64,000 nucleotides of DNA from Bacteroidota bacterium (GCA_024743405.1 JANSWP010000006.1:62001-126000); one strand, 5' to 3'; positions 43,759-52,057 are shown, numbered from the stretch's first letter. Notes: generated from the letters alone by a model not told the origin. A program made the numbers and translations.

Positions 43759-43766
43759 TATTTTTG
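43759..43766 (+). promoter_or_regulatory. -7 box almost touching the DUF4292 start codon
   Basis: TATTTTTG (43759-43766) matches TAnnTTTG and ends 4 bases before the ATG at 43771. Transcription would begin at or near the start codon, giving a leaderless or very short-leader mRNA. No TTTG lies at the normal -33 distance; the nearest is 43723-43726. Confidence 0.5.
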
Positions 43767-43770
43767 CACC

Positions 43771-44541
43771 ATGAATAGAGTCCTTTTTTCCCTTTTAATA
43801 TTCGGTAGCCTTTTTATGTTTTCGTGTAAGACGACTAGAAATGTTGAGAAAGTCAAGAAATTGAAACCTAAGTCGAGTAAGTTTTTGATGAAGAGATTGG
43901 TACAAAATCAAGTGAATGTGGATTGGCTGAGTTCAAAAGCTAAAGTGACGTATCAAGATGACTATGGAGTACAGAAATTTACTGCTAATATTAGATTTCG
44001 AAAGGACAGTTTGATTTGGTTAAATTTTAAAAAAATGAGTGTGGAGGGGGTTCGGCTTCAAATAACGCCCGATTCTATTTTTCTTATTAATCGCCAAAGT
44101 AAGGAGTATATAATGGATTCATTTGAGAAGGCACAACAAGCATTTGGTTTCCCTACCAATTTTGCTGGTTTGCAAGCTATGCTCATCGGAAATCCTGTTT
44201 TTTTTACTCAAAAATTGGATTCTAAAGTTGATAATCAACGATATCGTTTGAAAGGTAAAACAGATCGTTATGATACTAAATATTGGTTAGAGGCAACTGA
44301 ATATTTTTTAAGTCAAATGTTAATTGATGATTTTCGAAATAAGCGAAGTATGGATGTTGCCTTCAAGGATTATCAACAATTGCCTGATGGACAGAATTTT
44401 TCGTATTTTCGGCATCTTAATTTTAATAGTCGTGAGTATGGTGCCATGTCCATTAAAATTGATTTATCAAAGGTCGAAATCAACGTCCCAAAGAGCATCA
44501 GATTTGAAATTTCAGATAGATATAAAAAGGTTGAACTATAA
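43771..44541 (+). CDS. DUF4292 lipoprotein
   Basis: The 256-residue protein starts with a lipoprotein signal (LFSLLIFGSLFMFSC, Cys at about 19). The mature part matches DUF4292: VDWLSSKAKVTYQDDYGVQK, RKDSLIWLNFKKMSVEGVRL and a LolA/LolB-like run of strands (TPDSIFLINRQSKEY). It may bind or move lipids at the outer membrane, by fold analogy only. It is followed 55 bases later by the EnvC-like gene, a conserved pairing in Bacteroidota, which suggests a shared envelope role. Confidence 0.85.
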   Translation: MNRVLFSLLIFGSLFMFSCKTTRNVEKVKKLKPKSSKFLMKRLVQNQVNVDWLSSKAKVTYQDDYGVQKFTANIRFRKDSLIWLNFKKMSVEGVRLQITPDSIFLINRQSKEYIMDSFEKAQQAFGFPTNFAGLQAMLIGNPVFFTQKLDSKVDNQRYRLKGKTDRYDTKYWLEATEYFLSQMLIDDFRNKRSMDVAFKDYQQLPDGQNFSYFRHLNFNSREYGAMSIKIDLSKVEINVPKSIRFEISDRYKKVEL

Positions 44542-44596
44542 TATATTGAAAGACTTCCCTTCCGTTGAGAAAGTGTTTTACCGCATTAGTAAGCTG

Positions 44597-45856
44597 ATGT
44601 TATTAAAATTTAGCTTCTTATTTGGGCAGATGGGGTTTCTGACTTCCACCCATTGGAAATACCTTTTCTTTTTGTTCTTGTTCCTTCCGCTTTCACTCTT
44701 TTCTCAACAAAGAAAGGAGCTATTAGAACAGCAAAAACGCTTGCGAAATGATATTCGTTTAACCTCAAATTTGCTTAAAGAAACTCAAAAAAATAGGGAA
44801 GCCACGTTAGAACGATTTCTTGCTCTTCAACGACAAATCAAGGCGAGAAAACAGTTGATTAATTCCATTCAGAGAGAAATACAAATCTTGACCTCTAATA
44901 TCGAACGGTCATCCGAAGTCGTAGAATCATTGACAAGTGATGTTGTGCGATTAAAAGAAGAATATGGAGCGTTATTGCGGTCTGCTTATCGGCAAAAGTT
45001 GAATCAAAGCGATCTATTGTTTCTTTTTTCGGCAGGTAGCTTTAATGAAGCTTATCGACGATGGCAATATTTGAAACAATATGACGCTTACCGCCAAAAG
45101 CAAGCCCGTTTAATTTTGGACACTCAAAATATGTTGCATTCTAAAATAACGACTTTGGATAGTACAAAGGTGAAACTTTTGCAAAAGTTGGATAATGTAA
45201 AACGTCAGGCCTATTTAATGGAAAGTGAGATCTCTCAAAAGGATGAGTTATTGCAAAGTTTAGAAAATGATGAAGCTAGGTTAGCAGCGAATCTTGAGGC
45301 AAAAGAGCAAGAAAATTCTCGACTGAGTGATGCAATTGAAAGAATTATTAGGACAGAAATGGCCCAAAGAAGAAAATCCGAGCGGAATAATACTAATTTT
45401 CCTAATGTAGATAGAGATGCTGTTCCAGTAGAGAATTTAGGGAATGCTTTCTATAAAAATAAGGGTAAATTACCTTGGCCAGTGAAAAATGGAGTTGTCA
45501 CTGGAAAATTTGGAAGGCAAACACATCCAACAATCAAATCGATTGAAATTTCTAATAATGGTATTGATATTCAGACAGATAAAAATGCGGATGTACGCGC
45601 CGTTTTTGGAGGAGAGGTAGCTGGTGTTCAGTTCATTCCAGGGTTTGATTATATGGTAATTGTTAAACACGGGAACTATTATACCGTCTATTCTAATTTA
45701 AAGGAGGTATTTGTTAAAAATGGCGAAAATGTAAAAATTCGCACTTCAATTGGAAAAGTGAGTACGGATTCCAAAACAAATGCGTCAGAAGTACATTTTG
45801 AAATATGGAAAGAAAAAAATCGTCTGAATCCCTCTGATTGGATAGCAAGAAGATGA
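44597..45856 (+). CDS. EnvC-like murein hydrolase activator (degenerate LytM/M23 domain)
   Basis: The start at 44597 gives 419 residues (44630 is an alternative). An N-terminal signal or membrane segment (about 20-36) is followed by a long coiled coil (about 38-280) and a C-terminal LytM domain (about 300-419). In the LytM part, QTHP and NNGIDIQ keep two zinc-ligand positions and VHFEIW the third, but the catalytic HxH/AHL positions read SEVHF and YSNL, so the enzyme is probably inactive. EnvC-type proteins activate amidases that split septal peptidoglycan. The frame runs upstream into the DUF4292 gene, but that part is a shadow. Confidence 0.85.
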   Translation: MLLKFSFLFGQMGFLTSTHWKYLFFLFLFLPLSLFSQQRKELLEQQKRLRNDIRLTSNLLKETQKNREATLERFLALQRQIKARKQLINSIQREIQILTSNIERSSEVVESLTSDVVRLKEEYGALLRSAYRQKLNQSDLLFLFSAGSFNEAYRRWQYLKQYDAYRQKQARLILDTQNMLHSKITTLDSTKVKLLQKLDNVKRQAYLMESEISQKDELLQSLENDEARLAANLEAKEQENSRLSDAIERIIRTEMAQRRKSERNNTNFPNVDRDAVPVENLGNAFYKNKGKLPWPVKNGVVTGKFGRQTHPTIKSIEISNNGIDIQTDKNADVRAVFGGEVAGVQFIPGFDYMVIVKHGNYYTVYSNLKEVFVKNGENVKIRTSIGKVSTDSKTNASEVHFEIWKEKNRLNPSDWIARR

Positions 45857-45874
45857 TTTTTTTGAATAAAAAAG

Positions 45875-46031
45875 ACTTGTTCGGAAATAATAAATTAGCA
45901 TATGAAAAAATCTTTTTCCCTCCTACTTCGGCTATTTTTCCTCCCGTACCTACGGGTACGAAACTCAAAATGAGCCTCGTCTGAGCAAAAAATCTAATTT
46001 TCATATATCCAATTCTTATTTCCGAACAAGT
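45875..46031 (+). repeat. Foldback element, family member 3
   Basis: Perfect 16-base outer arms ACTTGTTCGGAAATAA (45875-45890) and TTATTTCCGAACAAGT (46016-46031), with further imperfect pairing inward. The apical stem is CGTACC/GGTACG around a TACG loop (45945-45960), and 13 bases later the box GCCTCGTCT (45974-45982) occurs. Compared with 19135-19150, two base pairs of the apical stem change on both sides. It fills the gap between the EnvC-like gene and hflX. Confidence 0.78.
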
Positions 46032-46055
46032 TTAAAACTAATAATTAAATAATAT

Positions 46056-47267
46056 ATGACGAACGATTGGAATGTAAGTAAACATTCGAAAAAGGGATTT
46101 AAGAAGGAAGAAAAGGCTATTTTGGTCGGTCTGATTCAGCGTAAACATACTGAAGAACAGGTTCAAGAGTATTTAGAGGAGCTGGCTTTTTTGGCATTGA
46201 CAGCAGGAGCTAAAACTGTTAAGAAATATGTGCAAAAATTAGATCACCCTGACTCTCGGACTTTTATTGGTAGTGGAAAATTGAAAGAAATACAGGAATA
46301 TATAGAAGAACATGAAGAAGTAAATTTAGTCATATTTGATGATGACCTTTCAGGAAAACAACTCAGTATTATTGAGGAAACTTTAAAGGTTAAAATTGTT
46401 GACCGTAGTTCTTTGATCCTCGATATTTTTGCTAATCGGGCACAAACTGCCCAAGCCAAAACTCAAGTCGAATTAGCGCAAATGCAATATCTTTTACCTC
46501 GACTTCGAGGGCTTTGGACTCACTTAGAGCGCCAAAGAGGAGGTATCGGAATGAGAGGTCCGGGTGAAAAAGAAATTGAAACGGATCGTCGGATTGTGCG
46601 GGATAAAATTTCTTTACTAAAAAAGAAATTAGATAAAATTGATCTTCAAAATACCACTCGTCGAAAACAACGTGGACAAATGATTAGAGTCGCATTTGTT
46701 GGTTATACGAATGTTGGAAAGAGCACCTTGATGAATGTAGTTAGTAAATCTGACGTTTTTGCCGAGAATAAATTATTTGCGACGCTAGACACTACCGTTC
46801 GTAAGGTCGCTTGGGAAGGTATGCCATTTCTTTTATCAGACACCGTTGGATTTATCAGGAAATTACCGCATCACTTGGTTGAAAGTTTTAAATCGACCCT
46901 AGACGAAGTGCGCGAAAGTGATATTTTGATTCATGTAGTTGATATTGCCCATCCTTTGTATGAAGACCAAATTCGAACAGTCAATGAAACCTTAAAAGAC
47001 CTTGACGCAATAGAAAAGCCTACTTTGTTGGTTTTTAATAAGATAGATAAATATCGAGTATTAAACTATGATGAGTTATTAGAGCCAGAAATTCGAGAGA
47101 ATTTGGAGTTGGAATTGAAAGAAGCTTTAAAAAACAATTTTGAGCATGATAATGTCTTTCTTTCTGCTCTAAAACGCGAAAATATCGAAGAGTTTAGAGC
47201 TAAAGTCACAGAAATGGTTCGGCGTCAATACCACATTCGTTATCCTTATCAAGCCAAGCAATGGTAA
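46056..47267 (+). CDS. hflX: GTPase HflX
   Basis: The 403-residue protein has the HflX N-terminal domain (AGAKTVKKYVQKLDHPDSRT, FIGSGKLKEIQEYI), a glycine-rich segment RQRGGIGMRGPGEKEIETDR, and a GTPase domain with G1 GYTNVGKST, G3 DTVGFIRKLP and G4 NKID. HflX binds the 50S subunit and can split stalled ribosomes. It starts 25 bases after a foldback element. It is monocistronic and ends at a long inverted repeat. Confidence 0.93.
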   Translation: MTNDWNVSKHSKKGFKKEEKAILVGLIQRKHTEEQVQEYLEELAFLALTAGAKTVKKYVQKLDHPDSRTFIGSGKLKEIQEYIEEHEEVNLVIFDDDLSGKQLSIIEETLKVKIVDRSSLILDIFANRAQTAQAKTQVELAQMQYLLPRLRGLWTHLERQRGGIGMRGPGEKEIETDRRIVRDKISLLKKKLDKIDLQNTTRRKQRGQMIRVAFVGYTNVGKSTLMNVVSKSDVFAENKLFATLDTTVRKVAWEGMPFLLSDTVGFIRKLPHHLVESFKSTLDEVRESDILIHVVDIAHPLYEDQIRTVNETLKDLDAIEKPTLLVFNKIDKYRVLNYDELLEPEIRENLELELKEALKNNFEHDNVFLSALKRENIEEFRAKVTEMVRRQYHIRYPYQAKQW

Positions 47268-47283
47268 GGAATGCGGATAGAAG

Positions 47284-47340
47284 TATTCAGCGTTCAGAAT
47301 GGTTGTATTTATATAAATGGGTCACTCTGAACGCTGAATA
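47284..47340. terminator. Bidirectional inverted repeat between hflX and pdxA
   Basis: TATTCAGCGTTCAGA (47284-47298) pairs perfectly over 15 bp with TCTGAACGCTGAATA (47326-47340). The loop is 27 bases, longer than usual for a terminator. The convergent setting supports transcription termination on both strands. Confidence 0.7.
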
Positions 47341-47344
47341 TTTA

Positions 47345-48421
47345 TTATTCAAAAGGAGCTGGGTCTCCGTCATTTTCACTTTTTAACTTATTCTTTTTAA
47401 CTAAGGCATTTTCACGATTTTCGAAATATTCTTTTCGATTACGAGAGACATCTATCGCCAAAAACAAAGCATTTCTAAAGGAAGATGGATCGGCAGCATT
47501 TTGACCTGCTAAATCATAAGCTGTCCCATGGTCAGGTGAAGTTCGAATAAATGATAGACCGGCAGTGAAATTCACGCCACTTCCGAAAGAAAGTGTTTTG
47601 AATGGAATCAAACCTTGGTCATGGTACATCGCCAAAATAGCATCGTACTTTTTAAATTGACTAGAACCAAAGAAACCGTCAGCAGGAAATGGACCATTTA
47701 TTATCATGCCTCCTTTCTTTAGTTGTACAATGGCTGGGCGAATAATTTTTTCTTCTTCATCGCCAAAAATACTTCCGTCACTTGCATGGGGGTTTAAACC
47801 CAAAACGGCTATGGTTGGTCTGTCAATTCCAAAATCTTTTTTCAAGGTATGAGCCATGACCTTTAACTTGGTCGTGATTAGCTCTTTTGTAATACTGTTC
47901 GCAACATCCTTAAGCGGTATATGGTTGGTAGCTACGCCAATACGTAAACCACCGTTTACCATCATCATTAGGCTCTCGGATTCTCCCATTTGAGTAGTCA
48001 AATATTCGGTGTGACCAGGATAAGGAAATGATGCCATTTGCATGGCTTTTTTATTAATGGGTCCCGTGACTAGGGCGTCCAAAATTCCATGTTTAAGATC
48101 ACTAACTGCTTTTTCTAAAGAAAGAAAAGCGTACTTTCCTCCATCTTCGGTTGCTTGTCCAAGCGTGATATTCACGACTTCATCCCAGCAATTGACAACA
48201 TTGACTTTTCCTGTATGAATTCTTTCTGTACTTTTTAGTGGCTGAAAATGAAAATCATCAATGCCGGTAATGTTTTTATGATAAGAGACGACTTTAGAAG
48301 AGCCGTAAATTATTGGAACACAAGTTTCTTGAATTCTTTCATGATTTAGCGTTTTCAAAATCACTTCTAAACCAATGCCATTTATATCGCCTATACTAAT
48401 CCCGATTTTTAATTTCTCCAT
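47345..48421 (-). CDS. pdxA: 4-hydroxythreonine-4-phosphate dehydrogenase PdxA
   Basis: The 358-residue protein matches PdxA: the N-terminal GISIGDINGIGLEVILKTL, LVTGPINKKAM, metal-binding GHTEYLTTQMG, GLNPHASDGSIFGDEEE, and the C-terminal MYHDQGLIPFKTLSFGSGVN with TSPDHGTAYDLAG. It oxidises 4-phosphohydroxy-L-threonine in pyridoxal 5'-phosphate synthesis. It is a single minus-strand gene, divergent from rsmA (in many genomes the two are neighbours). Confidence 0.93.
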   Translation of the reverse strand: MEKLKIGISIGDINGIGLEVILKTLNHERIQETCVPIIYGSSKVVSYHKNITGIDDFHFQPLKSTERIHTGKVNVVNCWDEVVNITLGQATEDGGKYAFLSLEKAVSDLKHGILDALVTGPINKKAMQMASFPYPGHTEYLTTQMGESESLMMMVNGGLRIGVATNHIPLKDVANSITKELITTKLKVMAHTLKKDFGIDRPTIAVLGLNPHASDGSIFGDEEEKIIRPAIVQLKKGGMIINGPFPADGFFGSSQFKKYDAILAMYHDQGLIPFKTLSFGSGVNFTAGLSFIRTSPDHGTAYDLAGQNAADPSSFRNALFLAIDVSRNRKEYFENRENALVKKNKLKSENDGDPAPFE

Positions 48422-48459
48422 GCTTCGTCCAGTATTTTGGGCTAATGTTTGAGTTGATT

Positions 48460-48498
48460 TTTGTTCGACTTAAAGCAAATGATACCTTTGTCGAACAA
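48460..48498 (+). promoter_or_regulatory. Consensus promoter of rsmA inside a 9-bp inverted repeat
   Basis: TTTG (48460-48463), 19-base spacer, TACCTTTG (48483-48490) fits the Bacteroidota consensus at all defined bases. TTGTTCGAC (48461-48469) and GTCGAACAA (48490-48498) form a perfect inverted repeat whose arms cover the -33 box and the edge of the -7 box. This is a candidate operator. The leader to rsmA would be about 110 bases. Confidence 0.65.
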
Positions 48499-48607
48499 TT
48501 ACCATGTTAAAAAAGAGCCGCTAAGTTAATGAAATGATTTGAGGCTAAAACTTTTACCTACTGAAAATGGGGAAACGTAGTGGAAAACCCTTTTTTAAAT
48601 CTATGTT

Positions 48608-49378
48608 ATGAAAGCAAAAAAATCGTTTGGACAGCATTTTTTGATCAATGAAGATATGGCAAGCCGAATTGCTAGTGGTCTAACTTTACATGATGCTTAT
48701 AAAAGAGTAGTCGAAGTAGGACCAGGAAAAGGTGTTTTGACTAAATATTTATTAGAAAAAGACTTTGAATTATGGGCAGTGGAAGCCGATAGAGATATGG
48801 TGCTTTATTTAAATGGAAATTATCCTGATTTAAAGGATTCAATTATTCCTGCTGATTTTTTAAAAGTAGATTTAAATTTATTTTTGAAAAATGAGCCATT
48901 TGCGTTGATTGGAAATTTCCCCTACAATATTTCCTCTCAAATTCTTTTCAAAATGTTGGAGCACCGTGACCAAATTCCAGAAATGGTAGGCATGTTTCAA
49001 AAAGAAGTGGCTGATCGCGTCGTCTCAGGACCAGGTTCAAAAACCTATGGAGTCATTAGCGTTTTAATTCAAGCTTATTACGAGGGAAAGGTTTTGTTTG
49101 ATGTAGGTCCTGAAAATTTCAGTCCGCCTCCCAGAGTAGAATCTGCAGTGATTCGAATGGTAAGAAAAGCAAATGCGGATATAGGCTGTGATGAAAAATT
49201 ATTCAAACAAATTGTCAAACAAACTTTTGGTCAGCGTAGGAAGATGCTTCGAAATACGATGAAATCATTTTTGAAAGATAATCCAATTTTAGAAGATGAA
49301 TTTTTCAAAAAGCGCCCTGAACAATTATCCTTAGAAGAATTTATTCAATTAACGAAATGGGTAGAGGCAACCCGTTAA
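48608..49378 (+). CDS. rsmA: 16S rRNA dimethyladenosine transferase RsmA (KsgA)
   Basis: The 256-residue protein starts KSFGQHFLINEDMASRIA, with SAM motif I VVEVGPGKGVLTKYLL, the catalytic NFPYNISSQILFKM (a variant of NLPY) and FSPPPRVESAVIRMV. It dimethylates two adjacent adenosines near the 3' end of 16S rRNA (A1518/A1519 in E. coli). Length is normal. Its stop codon overlaps that of the convergent SDR gene by 4 bases. It has a consensus promoter. Confidence 0.94.
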   Translation: MKAKKSFGQHFLINEDMASRIASGLTLHDAYKRVVEVGPGKGVLTKYLLEKDFELWAVEADRDMVLYLNGNYPDLKDSIIPADFLKVDLNLFLKNEPFALIGNFPYNISSQILFKMLEHRDQIPEMVGMFQKEVADRVVSGPGSKTYGVISVLIQAYYEGKVLFDVGPENFSPPPRVESAVIRMVRKANADIGCDEKLFKQIVKQTFGQRRKMLRNTMKSFLKDNPILEDEFFKKRPEQLSLEEFIQLTKWVEATR

Positions 49379-50211
49379 AATAAATCACCTCCTTCCTCGT
49401 ATCGGCGAGACATTTTAGCAAATTTTTTGAGCATCCAATTAGGGAAAAAACGAGATAATCTATCTATCCAAACTGCATCGACTCCAATTCTGACTCGAGG
49501 GTTCTTTTTTTGAATTCCTTTTATTATTTGTTTTGCAGCATCTTCAGCGGTTGTACGTGCATTTTTTTCAAAATGGGCGCCAAAATTTTTGTCTATTTCT
49601 TTGTTTGCATGACTATGTCGGGCATTTTTAGCAATATTAGTTTTAATGCCACCTGGGTGAACCTGCATTACGAGTACCTTAGAATCCATTAATTCTGTTC
49701 GTAAGGCTTCCGTAAAACCACGAACTCCAAATTTGGTAATACAGTAGGGAGCTTGTTTATAAACGCCGACCAAACCAAAAACACTTGATATATTAATAAT
49801 TGCAGCTTCCGGTCGCGTTTTTAGATGAGGTAAAAAGGCTTTTGTTCCATAGATGACACCCCAAAGATTGATGCCAATAATCCATTCTAGTTCGTCATAA
49901 GTTACATCTTCAACTGAGATCAGACCCAGTGCAACCCCCGCATTATTTATGACAAGGTCAACTTGGCTATATTTTGCTAAAACATCTTCTGCTAATTCAT
50001 AAATCAATTCTTTTTTGGAGACATCCATCACCTTTTGAAATACTTCTCCGCCGTTTTTTTCGATTAAACTGGATGTTTCGCTTAGTGCTTCTTTGTTAAA
50101 GTCAACCGCTACTATTTTGGCACCTAAAGTCGATAATTGAATCGCTAATGCTCGCCCAATTCCAGAGGCTGCTCCTGTTATCACTGCAACTTTTCCGTTA
50201 AAGTTTTTCAT
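49375..50211 (-). CDS. Short-chain dehydrogenase/reductase
   Basis: The 278-residue SDR has the NAD(P)-binding TGAASGIGRAL, NNAGVALG, and catalytic Ser/Tyr/Lys in NISSVFG and APYCITKFG. The C-terminal extension (ARHSHANKEIDKNFGAHFEK) and FPNWMLKKFAKM resemble acyl- or lipid-active SDRs. Substrate unknown. It is convergent with rsmA and not in an operon. Confidence 0.9.
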   Translation of the reverse strand: MKNFNGKVAVITGAASGIGRALAIQLSTLGAKIVAVDFNKEALSETSSLIEKNGGEVFQKVMDVSKKELIYELAEDVLAKYSQVDLVINNAGVALGLISVEDVTYDELEWIIGINLWGVIYGTKAFLPHLKTRPEAAIINISSVFGLVGVYKQAPYCITKFGVRGFTEALRTELMDSKVLVMQVHPGGIKTNIAKNARHSHANKEIDKNFGAHFEKNARTTAEDAAKQIIKGIQKKNPRVRIGVDAVWIDRLSRFFPNWMLKKFAKMSRRYEEGGDLF

Positions 50212-50440
50212 TTTGTTTGATCTGCAAGTTTAGAGAGTTGGCAAAAAAATGGGTAAGTTATATCTTGCCAACTACCAAAAATGAAATAAAAATAAGAGTG
50301 AATGTAGGGTAAATTCAGGACGGATTAGAAACAGACAAGAAAAATCATTGAATTAGACGGTTCTGATAAGATTATAATCTTAAAGTCTAATAAGTAAGTT
50401 AGCATTGAGCTTTATTGGGAAAGAACAATTTATTGAGAGA

Positions 50441-50953
50441 TTAATTTTCAGCGTTTCCTCTTTTCTCCTCGTAGGTTTCGAGGTATTCAGAGACAATTTC
50501 ATTTAAGATATCTTTAAGATAAGCTTTTTCAATTCGGGCGATTTTCTTGAGTTTATCAATTTTTTGCTTCTCAAAAACAAAAGTGACTCTCTTTTTTAGA
50601 TTTGAATCAATTTCTATACTACTGCTCTCAACGGTTCTACGGATTAATGCATCTAAGCCCGTTAATGGTTTCCTTTTACGGGTTTTATTTTGGGTTGACT
50701 TGGTCTTATTATCTAGTCCTTTTTCGCGTTTTTGCGTTTGTTCAATAATCGTTTCTTTCAAAACATCTTCAAAAAGAGAATCTAGATCAGTGGTGAAGTT
50801 TTTTCTAGATTTTGATTTTCGAACTGGCTTTTTTGCGATAGCCTTCTGTTCTTTGGGTTCTTCCACAGCTAAGAGCCCACCACTTCCGAAATCTTCATCC
50901 GAAGTGTTACCAAAAATACTTTCCAATCCTTCTGTGAATCTTTTCTTACTCAA
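50441..50953 (-). CDS. Putative ParA partner with C-terminal ribbon-helix-helix-like segment
   Basis: The 170-residue, highly basic protein has three copies of a short motif: KRFTEGLESIFG (4-15), KNFTTDLDSLFE (51-62) and KPLTGLDALIR (95-105), spaced by disordered charged linkers. The C-terminal part (about 121-165: KKRVTFVFEKQKIDKLKKIA then RIEKAYLKDILNEIVSEYLE) looks like a strand followed by two helices, as in ribbon-helix-helix DNA-binding domains. It lies 124 bases downstream of a parA-like gene on the same strand. I infer a partition or positioning partner of that ATPase. No ParB is visible. Confidence 0.6.
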   Translation of the reverse strand: MSKKRFTEGLESIFGNTSDEDFGSGGLLAVEEPKEQKAIAKKPVRKSKSRKNFTTDLDSLFEDVLKETIIEQTQKREKGLDNKTKSTQNKTRKRKPLTGLDALIRRTVESSSIEIDSNLKKRVTFVFEKQKIDKLKKIARIEKAYLKDILNEIVSEYLETYEEKRGNAEN

Positions 50954-51077
50954 TGTTCTAAGTTATTTATCCTGATTCAGAATTGTCTTTCTAAATTGGG
51001 TGATTGGTAATTAGTGGGTACAATTTTATAATTAAGCGAATTAATCAGATCCAAACTATTTACTTAAAGAGGATCTT

Positions 51078-51839
51078 TTAAGCTTCAACCATTGAGGTGC
51101 GCTCAATTAGCTCTTTACACAAGTTGAGGTAATCTTTTGCACCGGGACTATTTCTGTTATAACCAAAAATATCTTTCCGTTGAGCAGGAGCCTCTGCTAA
51201 AGCAACATTATCACGAATGAGGGTATTGAATACTTTCTCACCGAAATATTTTCGGATGGTTTCGACAACATCTCTGTTTAAAACCTTACGTGCATCGTAC
51301 ATAGTAGCAATTACGCCGCCAATTTCCAATTTCTTATTCAATCGGAATCGAACTTTATCAATGACTTGTTTGATTTTTGCTAAACCCTGTAAAGCCAAAA
51401 ATTCAGTCTGAAGAGGAATAATTACATAATTACTGCTAGTTAATGCGTTTAGTGTGAGCAAACCTAATGAAGGAGGGCAGTCAATAATGATGAAATCATA
51501 TTCTTCTTTTAAAGGCTCAAAAAGTTCACGTAAAATAAACTCACGTCCAGCTTCATTGATGAGTTCCATTTCTGCCCCCGAAAGATCAAGTGTAGACATG
51601 ACAACATCCATCCCTTTTTTGACAGTATAAGGGACTAATTCAGACTCCCCACGGAGAGCTTCATATATGGTTTCGCTTTGTCTTGGAATGCCGAGGGAAA
51701 GGCTGAGGTTAGCTTGAGGATCGAGGTCTATCAGAAGAACCTTCTTGCCTAATTCAACTAGACCAGCCCCGATATTGATGGCACTAGTGGTTTTGCCAAC
51801 TCCTCCCTTGTGATTTAGAAGAGAAATAATTTTTCCCAT
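51078..51839 (-). CDS. ParA family ATPase
   Basis: The 253-residue protein is a ParA/Soj-type ATPase: deviant Walker A HKGGVGKTTSAINIG at residues 9-23, LLIDLDPQANLSLSLG, and the Walker B region FIIIDCPPSLGLLTLNAL. ParA ATPases bind DNA as ATP-bound dimers and position chromosomes, plasmids or protein complexes. The gene is followed by the ribbon-helix-helix-like protein and not by parB. Chromosome segregation, plasmid-type partition and cargo positioning all remain possible. The C-terminus ends in NLCKELIERT, typical of chromosomal Soj. Confidence 0.88.
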   Translation of the reverse strand: MGKIISLLNHKGGVGKTTSAINIGAGLVELGKKVLLIDLDPQANLSLSLGIPRQSETIYEALRGESELVPYTVKKGMDVVMSTLDLSGAEMELINEAGREFILRELFEPLKEEYDFIIIDCPPSLGLLTLNALTSSNYVIIPLQTEFLALQGLAKIKQVIDKVRFRLNKKLEIGGVIATMYDARKVLNRDVVETIRKYFGEKVFNTLIRDNVALAEAPAQRKDIFGYNRNSPGAKDYLNLCKELIERTSMVEA

Positions 51840-52049
51840 ATTGCTTATGCTCGTTTTATCAGTTTTCTCAAATGATGAAGGTAAAACTTTTTTTTCGAAA
51901 AAGACAAATTGATTTCAAAATTGAAAAATTAGTTTTCCACATCAAATATATTGAAAATAATTATAATGTATTCAAAAGTTATACCGAATTTACTCGGATA
52001 AAACATTAGACACAAAAGACCTTTTTAATTAATAGTTTCAATCGGACAT

Positions 52050-52057
52050 TATCTTTG
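52050..52057 (+). promoter_or_regulatory. Candidate -7 box of the GNAT gene
   Basis: TATCTTTG (52050-52057) matches TAnnTTTG, 49 bases before the ATG at 52107. The -33 position lacks TTTG. The remainder of the gap to parA (51840-52049) shows no recognisable feature. Confidence 0.45.

Noticed and set aside
44324-44596. Long upstream extension of the EnvC-like gene
   Set aside because: It lies in the DUF4292 coding region in another frame; the signal peptide begins only after 44597.
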